Notes: generated from the sequence alone by a model not told the origin. Counted from the stretch's first letter, positions 50,461-61,245 are shown. The stretch: DNA of 64,000 bases from Congeria kusceri (GCA_027627225.1 CM051029.1:75337078-75401077), one strand, 5' to 3'. Numbers and translations are program-made.

Positions 50461-50724
50461 CTGGGACAATATCCACAAAGCACCGAAGGAAATGTCTAAC
50501 TAAAGTCAGATTTAAGTGAAAAATTTGAATACAATTTCTTTGTGAAAACCAATATCTTATAATTGAAATATAGATAAATAAGAAGCATATGTTGTTTCTT
50601 TACCAGAATAAAACCATATCAGACAAAATAAACTTTAAATTAAACTGTTACAGTCTTAAGGAATTTTATGATTTTAAGAAATTTACTTACATTTTCACTA
50701 ACGAGCTTTGTGGATATGGGGTCG
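50461..50724. mobile_element. MITE with TATCCACAAAGC ends
   Basis: CTGGGACAATATCCACAAAG and GAGCTTTGTGGATATGGGGT are inverted ends, with ATTTAAGTGAAA and GTAAATTTCTTAAAATC also related. Relatives occur at 59019-59247 and 54601-54857. Confidence 0.7.
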
Positions 50725-50928
50725 TATTCCAGAAACATTTTAAGTGAAATCTTATCGTTAGCCGTATAACAGTCATTTTTCTTAAACATTGTATTCCATG
50801 CATACAAGAAATTCTGCTAAATGTACACTAATTATCAATTTATTATTAACTACTGTTTACTTAACCGTAATTAGAACTTAAGTGAAAATATATCAGATAA
50901 ACTTAGGATGTATGTGGAATATGGCCCC
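50718..50928. mobile_element. MITE, second copy of the 36512-36773 family
   Basis: GGGGTCGTATTCCAGAAACA ... GTGGAATATGGCCCC. The interior AGTGAAATCTTATCGTTAGC and ATCAATTTATTATTAACTAC match the first copy. Confidence 0.75.
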
Positions 50929-51470
50929 AGGTCCATGTAGAGAATGATGTCGAATGGCAATGTTGAATGTTGAAACTGTGTCCGATACTCACACAAAACA
51001 CACATTATATATGAAATAATACAAAGCATACTTGTAAACAACAGTATAATACTTAATGTATACATAGAGTAGCAAAAGATGTTACATGTATAAATGAACA
51101 TCTTTAAATGTATATACACAAAATATAGACGATACAAAACTACAAAATCGTATTTTTGGAGCAAGAAAAATAAAACTAAAGACATTGACAGCGAAACATA
51201 TTATAATTATTAAATAAATGAGATTTCATGACCGGCAGTATACATGTACGTACAACTCTGAAAACAACTGACAAGAAACATCAACCGAGTACAGTCGCAT
51301 GCTTGAAAACATTTAACAAATCTGTAACCGAAGATACTGCCAAGGTGTCATAGTCATAACTACCGTTGTTCTAAAACGTGTGAAATTTAAACATACATAC
51401 ATTGTACTAGTATTGGGAAATAGGACACTTTAACGACTAAAAAAACGTTTATTATGTCGACCGAACTTGA

Positions 51471-51825
51471 TTTTTAGCGAGAAGTAAATGTGATCGAGGC
51501 ACTGAGAAGGCTGTACAGGATGCGGTCCGGGATGACCAAATGAATGAAGCATGCGTGGACAACATCAATGATCACTTACACAGGACTCAAAAGCGAACTG
51601 AGTATTACATTATTAATATTCCTATCACAGAAAAAACCCTTCGCGAACTGGGGTGTGGATGTATCTATAGATCAGGTTTGACTCCTAAATGATTGCACAC
51701 ACCCCGTGAACTGTGACATACCTGCTGGCATGACGGACTCGAATCAGCAACATTGCAACACGTATTCTGGCCGATACATTGAAATTAGATACAAAGCAAT
51801 AAGGGCGACCTCTATGAAGTCTTAA
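51471..51825 (+). pseudogene. Cysteine-containing coding relic, one frameshift
   Basis: Frame one, 51471-51692, is open for 73 codons (RSKCDRGTEKAVQDAVRDDQ, NEACVDNINDHLHRTQKRTE, YYIINIPITEKTLRELGCGC). One base of frame change then gives 51691-51825, DCTHPVNCDIPAGMTDSNQQ then HCNTYSGRYIEIRYKAI, to a TAA. The evenly spaced cysteines and G-R-Y-I-E-I-R-Y strand look like a secreted or extracellular domain. A good acceptor (TTGATTTTTAG) precedes the frame, so it could be an exon. The frame change and lack of an ATG or partner exons argue for a relic. Family not recognised. Confidence 0.4.
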
Positions 51826-51892
51826 ACATAGTAAAATGCAAGCAAAAAAGTATTATATGTATTAACTTCGTACATTGGTAGGCCTATCAACA

Positions 51893-52085
51893 CGGCGTGT
51901 ATGCGCAGTGATGGGTCAGACATACGAGGAATGCAATGTGAACTGTCGAGAAAGAACGGCGTGCATGCGCAGTGATGGGTCAGACATACGAGGAATGCAA
52001 TGTGGACTGTTGAGAAAGAACGGCGTGTATGCGCAGTGATGGGTCAGACATACGAGGAATGCAATGTGAACTGTTGAGAAAGAAC
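51893..52085. repeat. 64-bp tandem repeat, three units
   Basis: CGGCGTGTATGCGCAGTGAT GGGTCAGACATACGAGGAAT-type units start at 51893, 51957 and 52021 with very few differences, indicating recent expansion. Confidence 0.95.
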
Positions 52086-52155
52086 AGCCAATGATTACGA
52101 TGGATAAAAACCACACACAGACTCGCATACAGAATAGAAATAATAATACATAATT

Positions 52156-52392
52156 GAGGCGTGTCGAAGGAAAACTGGGCTTAATGCACGTGCCTAAAGT
52201 GTCGTCCCTGATCAGCCTGTGCATTCCGCACAGGCTAATCCGGGACGACACTTTCCGCTTTTATGGTATTTTCTGTTTCAATGAAAGTCTCTTCTAAAGA
52301 TTAAATTTACTGTAGGCGGAAAGAGCCGTCCTGGATTAGCCTGTGCGGACTGCACAGGCTGATCCAGGACGACACTTTACGCACATGCATTA
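52156..52392. mobile_element. MITE, Dreissena-type hairpin family, copy 3 (right end lost)
   Basis: Left end GAGGCGTGTCGAAGGAAAAC is present, with both interior hairpins (GATCAGCCTGTGCATTCCGC, CACAGGCTGATCCAGGACG). The terminal TAAGCCCGGTTTTCCCACGA is missing after GCACATGCATTAT. Confidence 0.8.
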
Positions 52393-52803
52393 TTATCATG
52401 AATCAACCGGCATTCAAGGTGTCTGCAGCAGTTACTATACACGCACGCGTGTCTCAAAGAACTCTCACTAGGTCACTGAACAACGAGATGAACTGACCTC
52501 GGAGGATGCACAATGTCTGTCATTACATCTACACTCACACACGAAATTAAATACATCTATGATGATTAAATCCGGCATATGTGTAAACCACGCATGGTCC
52601 CGAAACGTATACATCAGTATTACACTAAAAGTAAAGGGATAACTAAGGTGTAGTCAGTACAAGTGTACTACGTACTTCAAATAGTAATGAGTATTCATCA
52701 ATCGATCTCAAGCAGATGGCGTCGCTGTGTTGCAGTTTAAAATGCATTAACATTATTATAAGACGTGTATAAGATTGTTAAAAGTCCTAACTACTGGTAA
52801 GCT
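52393..52803. other. Downstream flank of the SDR gene, nothing identified
   Basis: Holds the expected 3' untranslated side of the minus-strand SDR gene. No clear AATAAA on that strand close to the stop could be fixed with confidence. Confidence 0.4.
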
Positions 52804-53115
52804 CTATTCCTCGTCCTTCTCCTCAGTTTTAGTTTCCTCGGCTGGTTTTGACTCCTCAGTTTTTGCTGCTGGTTTCTCCTCTTCTTTATTGTCTTTTTCT
52901 TCTTCTTTCTCTTTTTTTCCTTCCTTTTTCTCATCACCATCTCCCTCTTCTTTCTTTTCATCACCATCCTTCTTTTCGTCTCCTTCTTTCTTTTCGTCCC
53001 CTTCTTTCTTTTCTTCTCCCTCCTTCACATCACCGTTCTCCTTTGGTTTTTCATCTCCTTCTCCTTCCTTTTTTTCTCCCACTTCCTCTTTATCTGCCTC
53101 AGTCCCGCCAGGGCC
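52804..53115 (-). CDS. SDR gene, exon 9: acidic KEKE-type tail
   Basis: Acceptor TTTAAAACAG, then GPGGTEADKEEVGEKKEGEG and repeats of (G)DEKKEG/DEKK, ending KTEEKDEE and TAG. 103 residues, almost only E, K, D, G and P, predicted disordered. It is separated from the catalytic fold by an intron, so it could be an added exon. Confidence 0.85.
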   Translation of the reverse strand, partial: GPGGTEADKEEVGEKKEGEGDEKPKENGDVKEGEEKKEGDEKKEGDEKKDGDEKKEEGDGDEKKEGKKEKEEEKDNKEEEKPAAKTEESKPAEETKTEEKDEE

Positions 53116-56100
53116 CTGTTTTAAATATATAGACATGATCGTAATTGGAACAATATACGTTATTTGTATTTTTTGTGACGAATGTTTGTGCTTTGAACAT
53201 GTTTAAGTACTTATGAATAATTCTAATGATGGAATACTGTTACAGTTATATGTACATTTCATGTTGCAATTTTTTTGACAATGTATGTTTTGGAGCCTGA
53301 ACTACGTTTCAATATCTTTCCTGTGCATGAATGATTCAGAATTTTCTACTGACAATTCATATTTCTTGTAGTTATAATGAAATCTTAATAAGACGCTCCA
53401 ACATGCAACAATACGACCAATGCTCGCCACGTACCCTGTACTTCTTTGACTTCTTCACGATGCCGGCCTCGATGAGGCTGTACGCCATGTCGATGATGGT
53501 CTCCTTGAGGTCACGTGGAGTCACACCCAGCACCTCCTTCATCTGCAAGCGTGTTGCAACAATTAGTCTACACATTTACTTAAATCACAAGTTGCAACGA
53601 TATATCGCTCATCTGTAAATATAGCGTTAACTAGAAAGCACTCGGAGAGGGTGCAACCCCGCCCCCCCCCCCCCCCCCGGCAGCTCATTCCCCCATATGT
53701 TGTGCAACTAATGTCTTATACAGCATTATTTTGCAATTTTCCCTTTCCCCTAATAATAACTTAGCGCTACCAGTAGCCTAAATAGCATTTGGCTACTAAA
53801 CTGTCTAATTGGCTACTTAAATTTCTATTTGGCTACTAAAATTTCTGGAAATTATTTAAACATGAAGCATATTTTACTGAAAATATTTCTGAATAATGGG
53901 TTTTCTTTGCAAACTCAAATGTGTTGGCTACTTGTTCAGATTTCTTAGCGCCATCATAGAATAAATGATCATCCTTTAACAAACCATGTATCAAGACACC
54001 GATCCGGATCAATACCAGATCGTTTGTTCATTGGACCATGTCTAACCTCTTCAGTAAAATGTCATGCAAATCCGTGGAACTACTTGCATTAAATAACTTA
54101 TTATAAAAAAAAGCCGAGACAAAACAAAAACTTAAAATTCTTGCCTGATGTGAGCTGTTTTACGTCACTACAGTTAAGGCGTAAATAATGTTTGTTTCAG
54201 GTTACAATGCCCAAACAAATTAGGGTAAGTAGGTCGGGATTTGTTGTTGTTGTTTTTTTGTTGTTGTTGTTGGTTTTTTTTTTTGGGGGGGGGGATAAAC
54301 GGTTAACTTAAAGATTCTAAAACATAATAAATATTCAAAACATATCAGTAATATCCTTAAACATTGTTTAAAAGTGGATGCTATGAAGCAAAACACTTAT
54401 TTATCCAACAACACATTTAATTATTTAAAAAGTAAATAAAACAAAAATATATCTGACAAAAAAAAACAATAAAATTTTATAGGTTTTGAGCATTTTTTTT
54501 GGGTAGTTCGGGTAACCTGTGTCAAATTTTTTTTACGCCTAACTGCTTTGCTGTTAATGTGTCTGTTAAACGGCTTTTGTTTTTCATTCTCGAATAAATA
54601 CTGGGCCCGTATTTACAAAAATTCTTAAGCCATTCTTAAATTAAGCTGAACTTAAGTCAAAATTTGAATTTGTGTTTAAAACACAATGCTTTGGAACATT
54701 TACATGACTTATGCTAGATATTAATACACTTTGAATAATATTGCAAATTATGTGTCAAAAACTTCCAGAAATGCATTACTTTGTCAGAAAATCAAATAAT
54801 TAAATTTGAGAATTTTAAAAAATTTCTTAATTATCGACTAAGATTCTTTATAAATACCAGTCAAGAGGTCTGACGTGCGATCGAGCTTACCCTGGTGTTG
54901 TCGAACTTGATGACCTTGTTCACCTGCGGGATGATCATCTTTACGGACTTGTCGAACACGCCGATCAGACTGAGGACCGCGTTCGGGTAGTTGGCCGTGG
55001 CCACGCTGTAACCTGCAGCGCCACAAGAACTCATTCAATAATGCATCGCAATGTGTATTAAGAACAGAGCGAATACAAAGAACGTTGTAGTTCATTTTAC
55101 TTCAGATAAACCAGATTTCGCTTCAAATTAGTACACCTGCCGCACTCAGATGCAATTTTCAATCTTTGTAGGCCTTTATGGCTCAATTAACTGGGCCGTT
55201 CTGAACATTCTGGTACCCTTTATAACTGGGCCTTTTCGAACCGGGCCTTTATAGTTTTGGGCCTTTCTAAACCTACACCCAAAGAACATTGCTCTGTGCT
55301 TACAGAGCGACACAAGTCACCATACGTATTCCGTTTCAAGCTTGCATACCGGTATAACATGGAGATTTGCTATTTCATGAATACAGTCACGTAGTCTCAT
55401 GATTACTTGAAAATAACCAGAGTGTCAGTGGTGCGTCTATCTATTGTGTAATTGATAATCAGATTGTTCTTTGAAGTCGTCCAGACATAAGGAAAATAAC
55501 GAAAAATTAACATGTTTTGTGCATAAAGTGGATGCCTTATACCCGGTGATAGGTTTACTCAATAGGATTCGTGTTGTAGTGTTATATCCAGGATTTAAAA
55601 AGGGCTTGGTGCTGTCAACAAAGGGCATTCATTAATCAGCGTTAACTTTGGATGGTAAGGGCAAATTACCGTTCGAGATTTGATAAAGAAGCAATGGAAA
55701 AAATACAAAAGTACATGTACATATAACAAAGTTTTATTCAGATATGATGCATCACAACAAAATACAATCAGCATAGAGGAACCAGCTGCATGATACCTTG
55801 TGGGTGTGATAAAGCGTGTTATATTGAGATAAGTGGAATAGGGTGGAGGGCATTTTTTATCAAGGCAGTAAGGTATATGCTATCTTAGCAGGGGCACATT
55901 GGCAGTAATTAAGGGCAGATTGGCTGTAATAAAGGGCAGGTTGGTGGCAATTAAGGGCAGCTTGGGGGATCACCAAGCCATTCAGCTTTAGATTTAACAT
56001 TATTTCGAAGATGGCGAGAATGTTGAACAGCGATGGCATGGCAGAGTTCCTTACCTTGGCTCTTGAACTCTTTCGACAACACAAGCGCTATCTCCTTCAT

Positions 56101-59100
56101 CCACATGTTGTCATTGGTAACCAGGTGGCGCTTGCCTGCAATACACCATCACCATGACAACCACGTATAACAACAACATTAGGTTTCCTATACAGATGAA
56201 AAACTATTCATTACGGCAATAAAAATGACCCCGAAAAACACAAAAGTCCAAATTATTTCGTCTGTTCTGCCAACTGAGTTGTGATTGTATATTTATTATA
56301 AATTAAAGTAAGTTCACTACTATAACATCGTATGTTCTTACATAATTATTTTATCAAAGCGTCTGTTTTACATATACTTGAAATATTTATAATGGAGGTC
56401 GATTTGGGCGTCATTTCGGTGCGAGGGAGTTTAATATTGGGAACCCAGTTTATACATTTATACGCGATATAGCATATTAAACTTTTGAAAATGGCGCCAA
56501 ATACCGGAGGCTTCCTGTGTGGTCATGGCCTTAATGTGAGCGGCGGCGACGTCTCTGACGTCCACGATGGAAAAGTTGAGTTTGGGCAGACAGAGCGAGG
56601 AGTGCTCCAGTAGGCGCTTCAAAACCTGCAGACACGTGACACGGGTTGAGAACACGGGTATAAACAGACAGAGCGACACAGGCGTGACAAGACTTAGTGC
56701 AAAATGAGCACTATATACACATCTACCCTGAGTCTGAGAAATGAGGTCCAGATAAACTCGGCAAATACTAAAATAAGCCACATCAATATAAGAGTGCATT
56801 TCTTTGTTTACCACCTGCACAATTAATCAACATAACCGTTTATCAAACGTAATTAAATTCGTCAAGTATTCTATATACCCTTGTATTTTTTACAATATAA
56901 TAAGCAAATATTTTATTCCAGAATTCATATCTTTCTTACTGAACTAGAGCATCAACCTAGATAATCACACAGTATTGAATTAGTTCGTTAAACCGATGTG
57001 ATGAATTGTAATGTATTGTATCATGTTGGCAATAATTTGCTGAAATCCTGCATTGCTAATCACAGGCATTTGATGCGTTTTTATAATAATAATTAGTAAA
57101 CACATTATTTCTGGTGATACCGTATCAAGAAATGATGAAAATAATGGCTTCTCGAAACATTTCCTGTGTTGATAATTAGAGTTGATGTAATAAAATCTAA
57201 AGGGCGATATTTAAAACTCACTCATATGTTTGACAAATGTGAACAAAAGTTGGCTACATTACGCCGACATTTGTAATGGAATACGCTACAGTAAGTACAG
57301 TGAGGCTGTCGGGTGCGCACTTACGTCAGCGCTGCTGCACTTGGATCCGTTGAGGACGGGGCCCATGACGTAGGAGGGGTTGACCACCGCCAGCTCCACC
57401 TTGTCTTCGTCTGAAGATAGACACGGGAGTTACTGGCATAAGTAACTCACAAGTTATGTGGCCGGGCTGGGAATCGAACCCGCGACCCTTGGATTTGTAG
57501 TCCAGCGCTCTACCAACTGAGCTAGCCGGCCCGGCTAACACACACACGGGTATCAGTTACTTATATAAAGTATCAAGTACTCTAACATGACATGCGCAGA
57601 GTTATCTATAGACAAAGAACAAAACTCACCGTTGTAAAATATAGTTCGCGTTGTAATTGCAGAAAATGTTGTTAGGTCATGTTAGAATCGAAATAAGTTT
57701 CGCATTACCGTTGTTACCGGTTAATAAAAACCGATTTGTCGTTTTGATGCTGACGCCCTCGTGGTTTAGTTCCTACGCATCATACTCCAAAATCGTTGTT
57801 TATTAACCGATAAAGAACTAGAAAATTATTTCTAATTAGGATACGTCAAAATATATTTTATTCGTGAGTATAACTAATTTTTATAGAAAAAACGTGGCAG
57901 AAATAAAATTCGAAGCCTGTACGTAATAAGAATTGCATCCAATGTTATTGCATACAACGGCGAGTAGTGTACAAAGAGCATACGCGCCCGTCTACCGCGC
58001 GGCTGGGGACTCACCCGGAAGCTCCTTGACGTAGTCCCAGGCAGCCTTCTCCGCCATCACCTTGCTCTTGCCGTGTGCATCCAGCCCTTCCGGCTCCATC
58101 CAGTCCTCCTCAGTGTACGTCTTGTTCGGTTCCAAACTGCCGTCTGTCAGCGGACATAGAAGCGTTAGTAACAATGTTTACAATAAACCAGAGGTCTATG
58201 TATTTAGCACAGTCATTTCTTCATAGTTTCTTATTGATTATTTCTTCGTATTAAATTTAAAGAGCTCAAGATTTTGAAATGTCTACTGGCTTCTTCCACC
58301 ATATTGAACATTCAGGGTAAAGTTATCAAGGGAGATGAATCCTGCATGCATTAAAGCCAGGCTTGCGTAATTCTCTCCCTCGTCCAAAAATATATATTTA
58401 ATACTAGTAACACAAAAATAATAGCCGGTAGTTTTAATTTAGTGCCAATTTAACGTTATGAATAAGGAATGAAAAGAAAGAAATGAAACTAACAATAAAA
58501 GAAAAGACTTGTATTTGGGGCGTTTCAGATTAAATCATGTATGATGACTGATGTATAATTATTGCGCAACTCACATCGCACGGCGACCGAAGAGCTGGTC
58601 ATGACAACCTTCTTCACGGACTTGGCCTGGACGCACGCCTTCAGGATTGCCTGGGTCCCCTCCACGGCGGGCGTGATGATCTCGCTCTCGTCCTTGGGCG
58701 GGGTCACGGGGAACGGGCTCGCCGCGTGGATCACGTACGTCACGTCCTTCACGGCGCTAAAATTAAAGCCAAAACTATAATTCCCCATTGTATAGTGGGT
58801 GAAAAACAAGGAAATACCAAAGTTTCAGAAATATCACACAATACTGTTATCGATTGAATAAAATGCCTAAGACATTTGACTGAGAAGTGATACACGGGAC
58901 TCATTTGCTATGTTTATGTCCCATCAGACTGCCTGTTAACGGATTTCACACTGACACCATCATGCGAAACATTGTAAATTTATGTTACATGTTTTGAAAT
59001 TTTATATAACAAAGCCACCAGGGCCGGTATTCACCAAGGAATATATTACCTTAAGTTGTACTTAAGTGAAACTTAAAGATCTGTTTTCTTTTTTTGTGAA

Positions 59101-59482
59101 ATCCAATGATTTATGTTTACAAAAAATAATAGTCTGGTACATTTTAATGTTAAATGACCTATACATGAATCAGCCACAGACGAAGGGAATTCTATGAATT
59201 TAAGAAATTCAGAGTTTTCCCTAAGGAGCTTTGTGTATACGGTCCCAGACCGGGCTATGTGTCTATGACGAACAACTCACGGTTCCCAGGACTCCGGCTT
59301 GGTGAGGTCGGCCTCCACCAGCTCCAGTGGGTGCGCCGCTTCCGGGCAGAGCGCCCGCAGCTTCTCCGCCTTGGCCTCGTCCTCGAGGGAGCGCAACGTG
59401 GCGCGCACCTGGTATCCGGCCTCCTGTAGCTGCTGGATGATGTGGGTCGCTATGTAGCCGCTGGCGCCGGTAACCAGGACAC
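52804..59482 (-). CDS. Dihydroflavonol-reductase-like extended SDR with acidic tail, 5' exon missing
   Basis: Nine exons (59482-59281, 58756-58575, 58143-58015, 57410-57325, 56625-56505, 56135-56055, 55012-54891, 53542-53435, 53115-52804) join in one frame through GT-AG sites to 446 complete residues. Counting from the split first codon: Rossmann TGASGYIA (5-12), VIHAASPF (76-83), MTSSS (120-124) and NPSYVMGP (182-189) mark the NAD(P)-dependent DFR/cinnamoyl-CoA-reductase-like extended SDR family, cytosolic reductases of carbonyl groups. The catalytic YxxxK is HGKSK (152-156): lysine is kept, tyrosine is histidine. DVRDVAAAHIKAM (222-234) and the EVLGVTPRDLKETIIDMAYS helix complete the fold by about 344. 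Residues 345-447 are a Glu/Lys/Asp/Gly-rich tail without known enzyme role. The opening exon joins upstream in phase 1 and was not proven. Substrate unknown. Confidence 0.9.
53435..53542 (-). CDS. SDR gene, exon 8
   Basis: Acceptor ACGCTTGCAG, MKEVLGVTPRDLKETIIDMA then YSLIEAGIVKKSKKYR, donor AGG/GTACGT; phase 0-0. The C-terminal helix of the DFR-like fold. Confidence 0.85.
54601..54857. mobile_element. Partial MITE close to a splice donor
   Basis: CTGGGCCCGTATTTACAAAA ... AAGATTCTTTATAAATACC: related to the element at 59019-59247, right end shortened. It ends 34 bp from the donor of exon 7 in intron 7. Confidence 0.55.
54891..55012 (-). CDS. SDR gene, exon 7
   Basis: Acceptor CGCTGCAG, split Gly then YSVATANYPNAVLSLIGVFD, KSVKMIIPQVNKVIKFDNTR, donor AGG/GTAAGC. 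CpG- and GC-rich compared with the introns. Confidence 0.85.
56055..56135 (-). CDS. SDR gene, exon 6
   Basis: Acceptor GTGTATTGCAG, split Gly then KRHLVTNDNMWMKEIALVLS KEFKSQ, donor CAAG/GTAAGG, phase 1. Confidence 0.85.
56505..56625 (-). CDS. SDR gene, exon 5
   Basis: Acceptor GTGTCTGCAG, VLKRLLEHSSLCLPKLNFSI then VDVRDVAAAHIKAMTTQEAS, donor TCCG/GTATTT, phase 1. Carries the family's DVRDVA.AH motif. Confidence 0.85.
57325..57410 (-). CDS. SDR gene, exon 4
   Basis: Acceptor CTATCTTCAG, split Asp then EDKVELAVVNPSYVMGPVLN GSKCSSAD, donor GAC/GTAAGT. NPSYVMGP is the conserved substrate-side loop motif. Confidence 0.85.
57460..57531 (-). tRNA. tRNA-like sequence in SDR intron 3, probably pseudo-tRNA
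   Basis: Minus strand GGCCGGCTAGCTCAGTTGGT, AGAGCGCTGGACTACAAATC, CAAGGGTCGCGGGTTCGATT, CCCAGCCCGGCC. A box TAGCTCAGTTGG and B box GGTTCGATTCC are perfect. D-stem GCTC/GAGC is intact, the acceptor pairs 6 of 7, the anticodon stem 4 of 5 and the T-stem only 3 of 5. Loop CTACAAA would give anticodon ACA, which is not the normal Cys anticodon (GCA). Most likely a tRNA pseudogene or SINE head, possibly still transcribed by RNA polymerase III. Confidence 0.55.
58015..58143 (-). CDS. SDR gene, exon 3 (YxxxK region, Tyr replaced by His)
   Basis: Acceptor CCGCTGACAG, split Tyr then GSLEPNKTYTEEDWMEPEGL, DAHGKSKVMAEKAAWDYVKE LP, donor CCGG/GTGAGT. In family members I know, the H of DAHGKSK is the catalytic tyrosine. 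Confidence 0.85.
58575..58756 (-). CDS. SDR gene, exon 2
   Basis: Acceptor TTAATTTTAG, AVKDVTYVIHAASPFPVTPP, KDESEIITPAVEGTQAILKA, CVQAKSVKKVVMTSSSVAVR, donor CGAT/GTGAGT. Very GC-rich. Confidence 0.85.
59019..59247. mobile_element. MITE with GGNCCGTATNCACAAAG-type ends
   Basis: GGGCCGGTATTCACCAAGGA at the left, GAGCTTTGTGTATACGGTCCC at the right; ACTTAAGTGAAACTTAAAG inside. About 229 bp in intron 1, ending 34 bp before the exon donor at 59281. Confidence 0.7.
59281..59482 (-). CDS. SDR gene, first exon seen (Rossmann motif)
   Basis: Acceptor GTTCCCTGCAG, GT completing a split codon, then VLVTGASGYIATHIIQQLQE and the beta-alpha unit to KPESWEP. No ATG precedes it in frame after a stop, so a short upstream exon ending in phase 1 is required. 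Confidence 0.85.
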
Positions 59483-59967
59483 CTGCAGGGAACCAACCAC
59501 ATACAGAACTACAGAAAGACTCGGTGGACACTTACACGCACATACTGTCTACAGCACACAGGCCATCTGGGACATAAGCACGTACCTCTAAAGATGTTGA
59601 TTTAGTGAAATTATCATCTACTTAACCAAAAAAAAAGACATTTTCGCTTAGTTTAAATGTAGATATTTGTTGAATAGATTTGACTGAAATCTGTTTGTTG
59701 TGTAAGCTTGCCTTACTAATCAACTGGGATTAAATGGTCGATTTTGCGAAGTAGAACGGTTTAACAAATTCCCAAATGTATGGATGTGTACACTCTTACG
59801 TAAGCGTGGCAATTTGGCATGTACTTTACGAAAGTTTCCCTTTTTCTTTTCTTTTTTCTTTTTTTTTTGGGGGGGGGGGATTCAGTATAGTTATAATTAT
59901 GTTGCGAATGACAATCAGGATTTCTATGTAAATGGTTGATATAAGTACTAGTATTTAGCCAATAAAT

Positions 59968-60222
59968 GAGGCGTGTCGTGGGAAAACCGGGCTTAATGTA
60001 AATGCGCAAAGTGTCATCCCGGATCAGCATAGATCAGCATAAATCCGGGACGACACTTTCCGCTTTTATGTTTTTTTCTGTTTCAATGAAGTCTCTTCTA
60101 AACATAAATCCACTGTAGGCAGAAAGTGACGTCCTGGATTAGCCAGTGCGGATTGCACAGGCTGATCCGGGACGCCACTTTACGCACGTGCATTAAGCCC
60201 GGTTTTCCCACGACACGCCTCA
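59968..60222. mobile_element. MITE, Dreissena-type hairpin family, copy 4 (complete)
   Basis: GAGGCGTGTCGTGGGAAAAC at 59968, its exact inverse GTTTTCCCACGACACGCCTC to 60221; TAAACATAAATCCACTGTAG core. The best-preserved ends of the four copies. Upstream side of the SDR gene. Confidence 0.9.
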
Positions 60223-60484
60223 AATAGTTTTGATTCAAGCTGACACACAAGTTGTTTCAAGATTGTTCTTAGCGACACGGGATTCCTTTTCTAAACCAGA
60301 GACACATATATTTGACAAAGATTCCGACAGCGGTAACTAGAATTGTCCCAAGAGTGACGGATATACCGCCACAATATGGCCTTGTCACAAAACTATGGCA
60401 TCCATTCGAAAGAAATGGACAGAGAAAGAATGCTTTAATTTGTGAATGCTCAAAAGTGTATTTGGAAAAATTTAATTTCAATAG

Positions 60485-61245
60485 GAGCCATAACTCTATC
60501 AACATTTAGTGGTTAGTAACCAAAGTTAAACTTGATCTGTATTTTATGATGTTACACATATGTACCAACAATAATTTAAATATGTGAAGCTTGTTTGAGT
60601 TAATGTCCATGTTTTCGGGAATTTAAGTCAGAAAGGGGCCATAACTGTGTAAAAATTTAGTGGTGTTTAAGCACAGTCAAACTTGACCGGCATTTTATGA
60701 TGCTACACATGTGTACAAATAATTATTTAAATATGTCAAGGCATTGTTGAGTTATCGTCAGGAAACCATGTTTTTAGGGAATTTAAGTCAAATAAAGAGC
60801 CATAACTATGTCAAAATTTAGTAGTTTGTAACCAAAGTCGAACTTGACCCGTATTTTATGATGCTACACATGTATACCAAGAATTATTTGAATATGTCAA
60901 GCCATTATTGTGTTGTTGTATGGAAATCATATTTTTAGGGAATTTGAAGTCGAAAAGTGCCATAACTCTGTCAAAATTTAGTGGTTTGTAACCAACATCG
61001 AACTTGACCTGTATTCTACGATGTTACACATGTGTACCAAATATTATTTGAATATGTCAAGCCTTTCTCCGGAAACCATGTTTTAGGGAATTTTAAGTCG
61101 AACAAGGGCCATAACTCTGTCAAAATTTAGTGGTTTGTAACCAACATCTAATTTGACCTGTATTTCGTGATGTTACACATGTGTACCAAAAATTATTTGA
61201 ATATGTCAAGCCTTTCTTGAGTTATCATCCGGAAACCAAAAACCA
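60485..61245. repeat. About 155-bp tandem repeat, five units
   Basis: GCCATAACTCTGTCAAAATT TAGTGGTTTGTAACC ... GATGTTACACATGTGTACCA ... GGAAACCATGTTTTAGGGAA, starting near 60487, 60638, 60800, 60959 and 61109. Units differ by scattered substitutions; no frame stays open. Confidence 0.9.

Noticed and set aside
54838..55095. 85-residue minus-strand ORF over SDR exon 7
   Set aside because: Out of frame with the gene; exon 7 reads correctly in another frame with matching splice phases.
57326..57547. 73-residue minus-strand ORF GPASSVGRALDYKSKGRGFD
   Set aside because: A translation of the tRNA-like sequence running out of frame into SDR exon 4.
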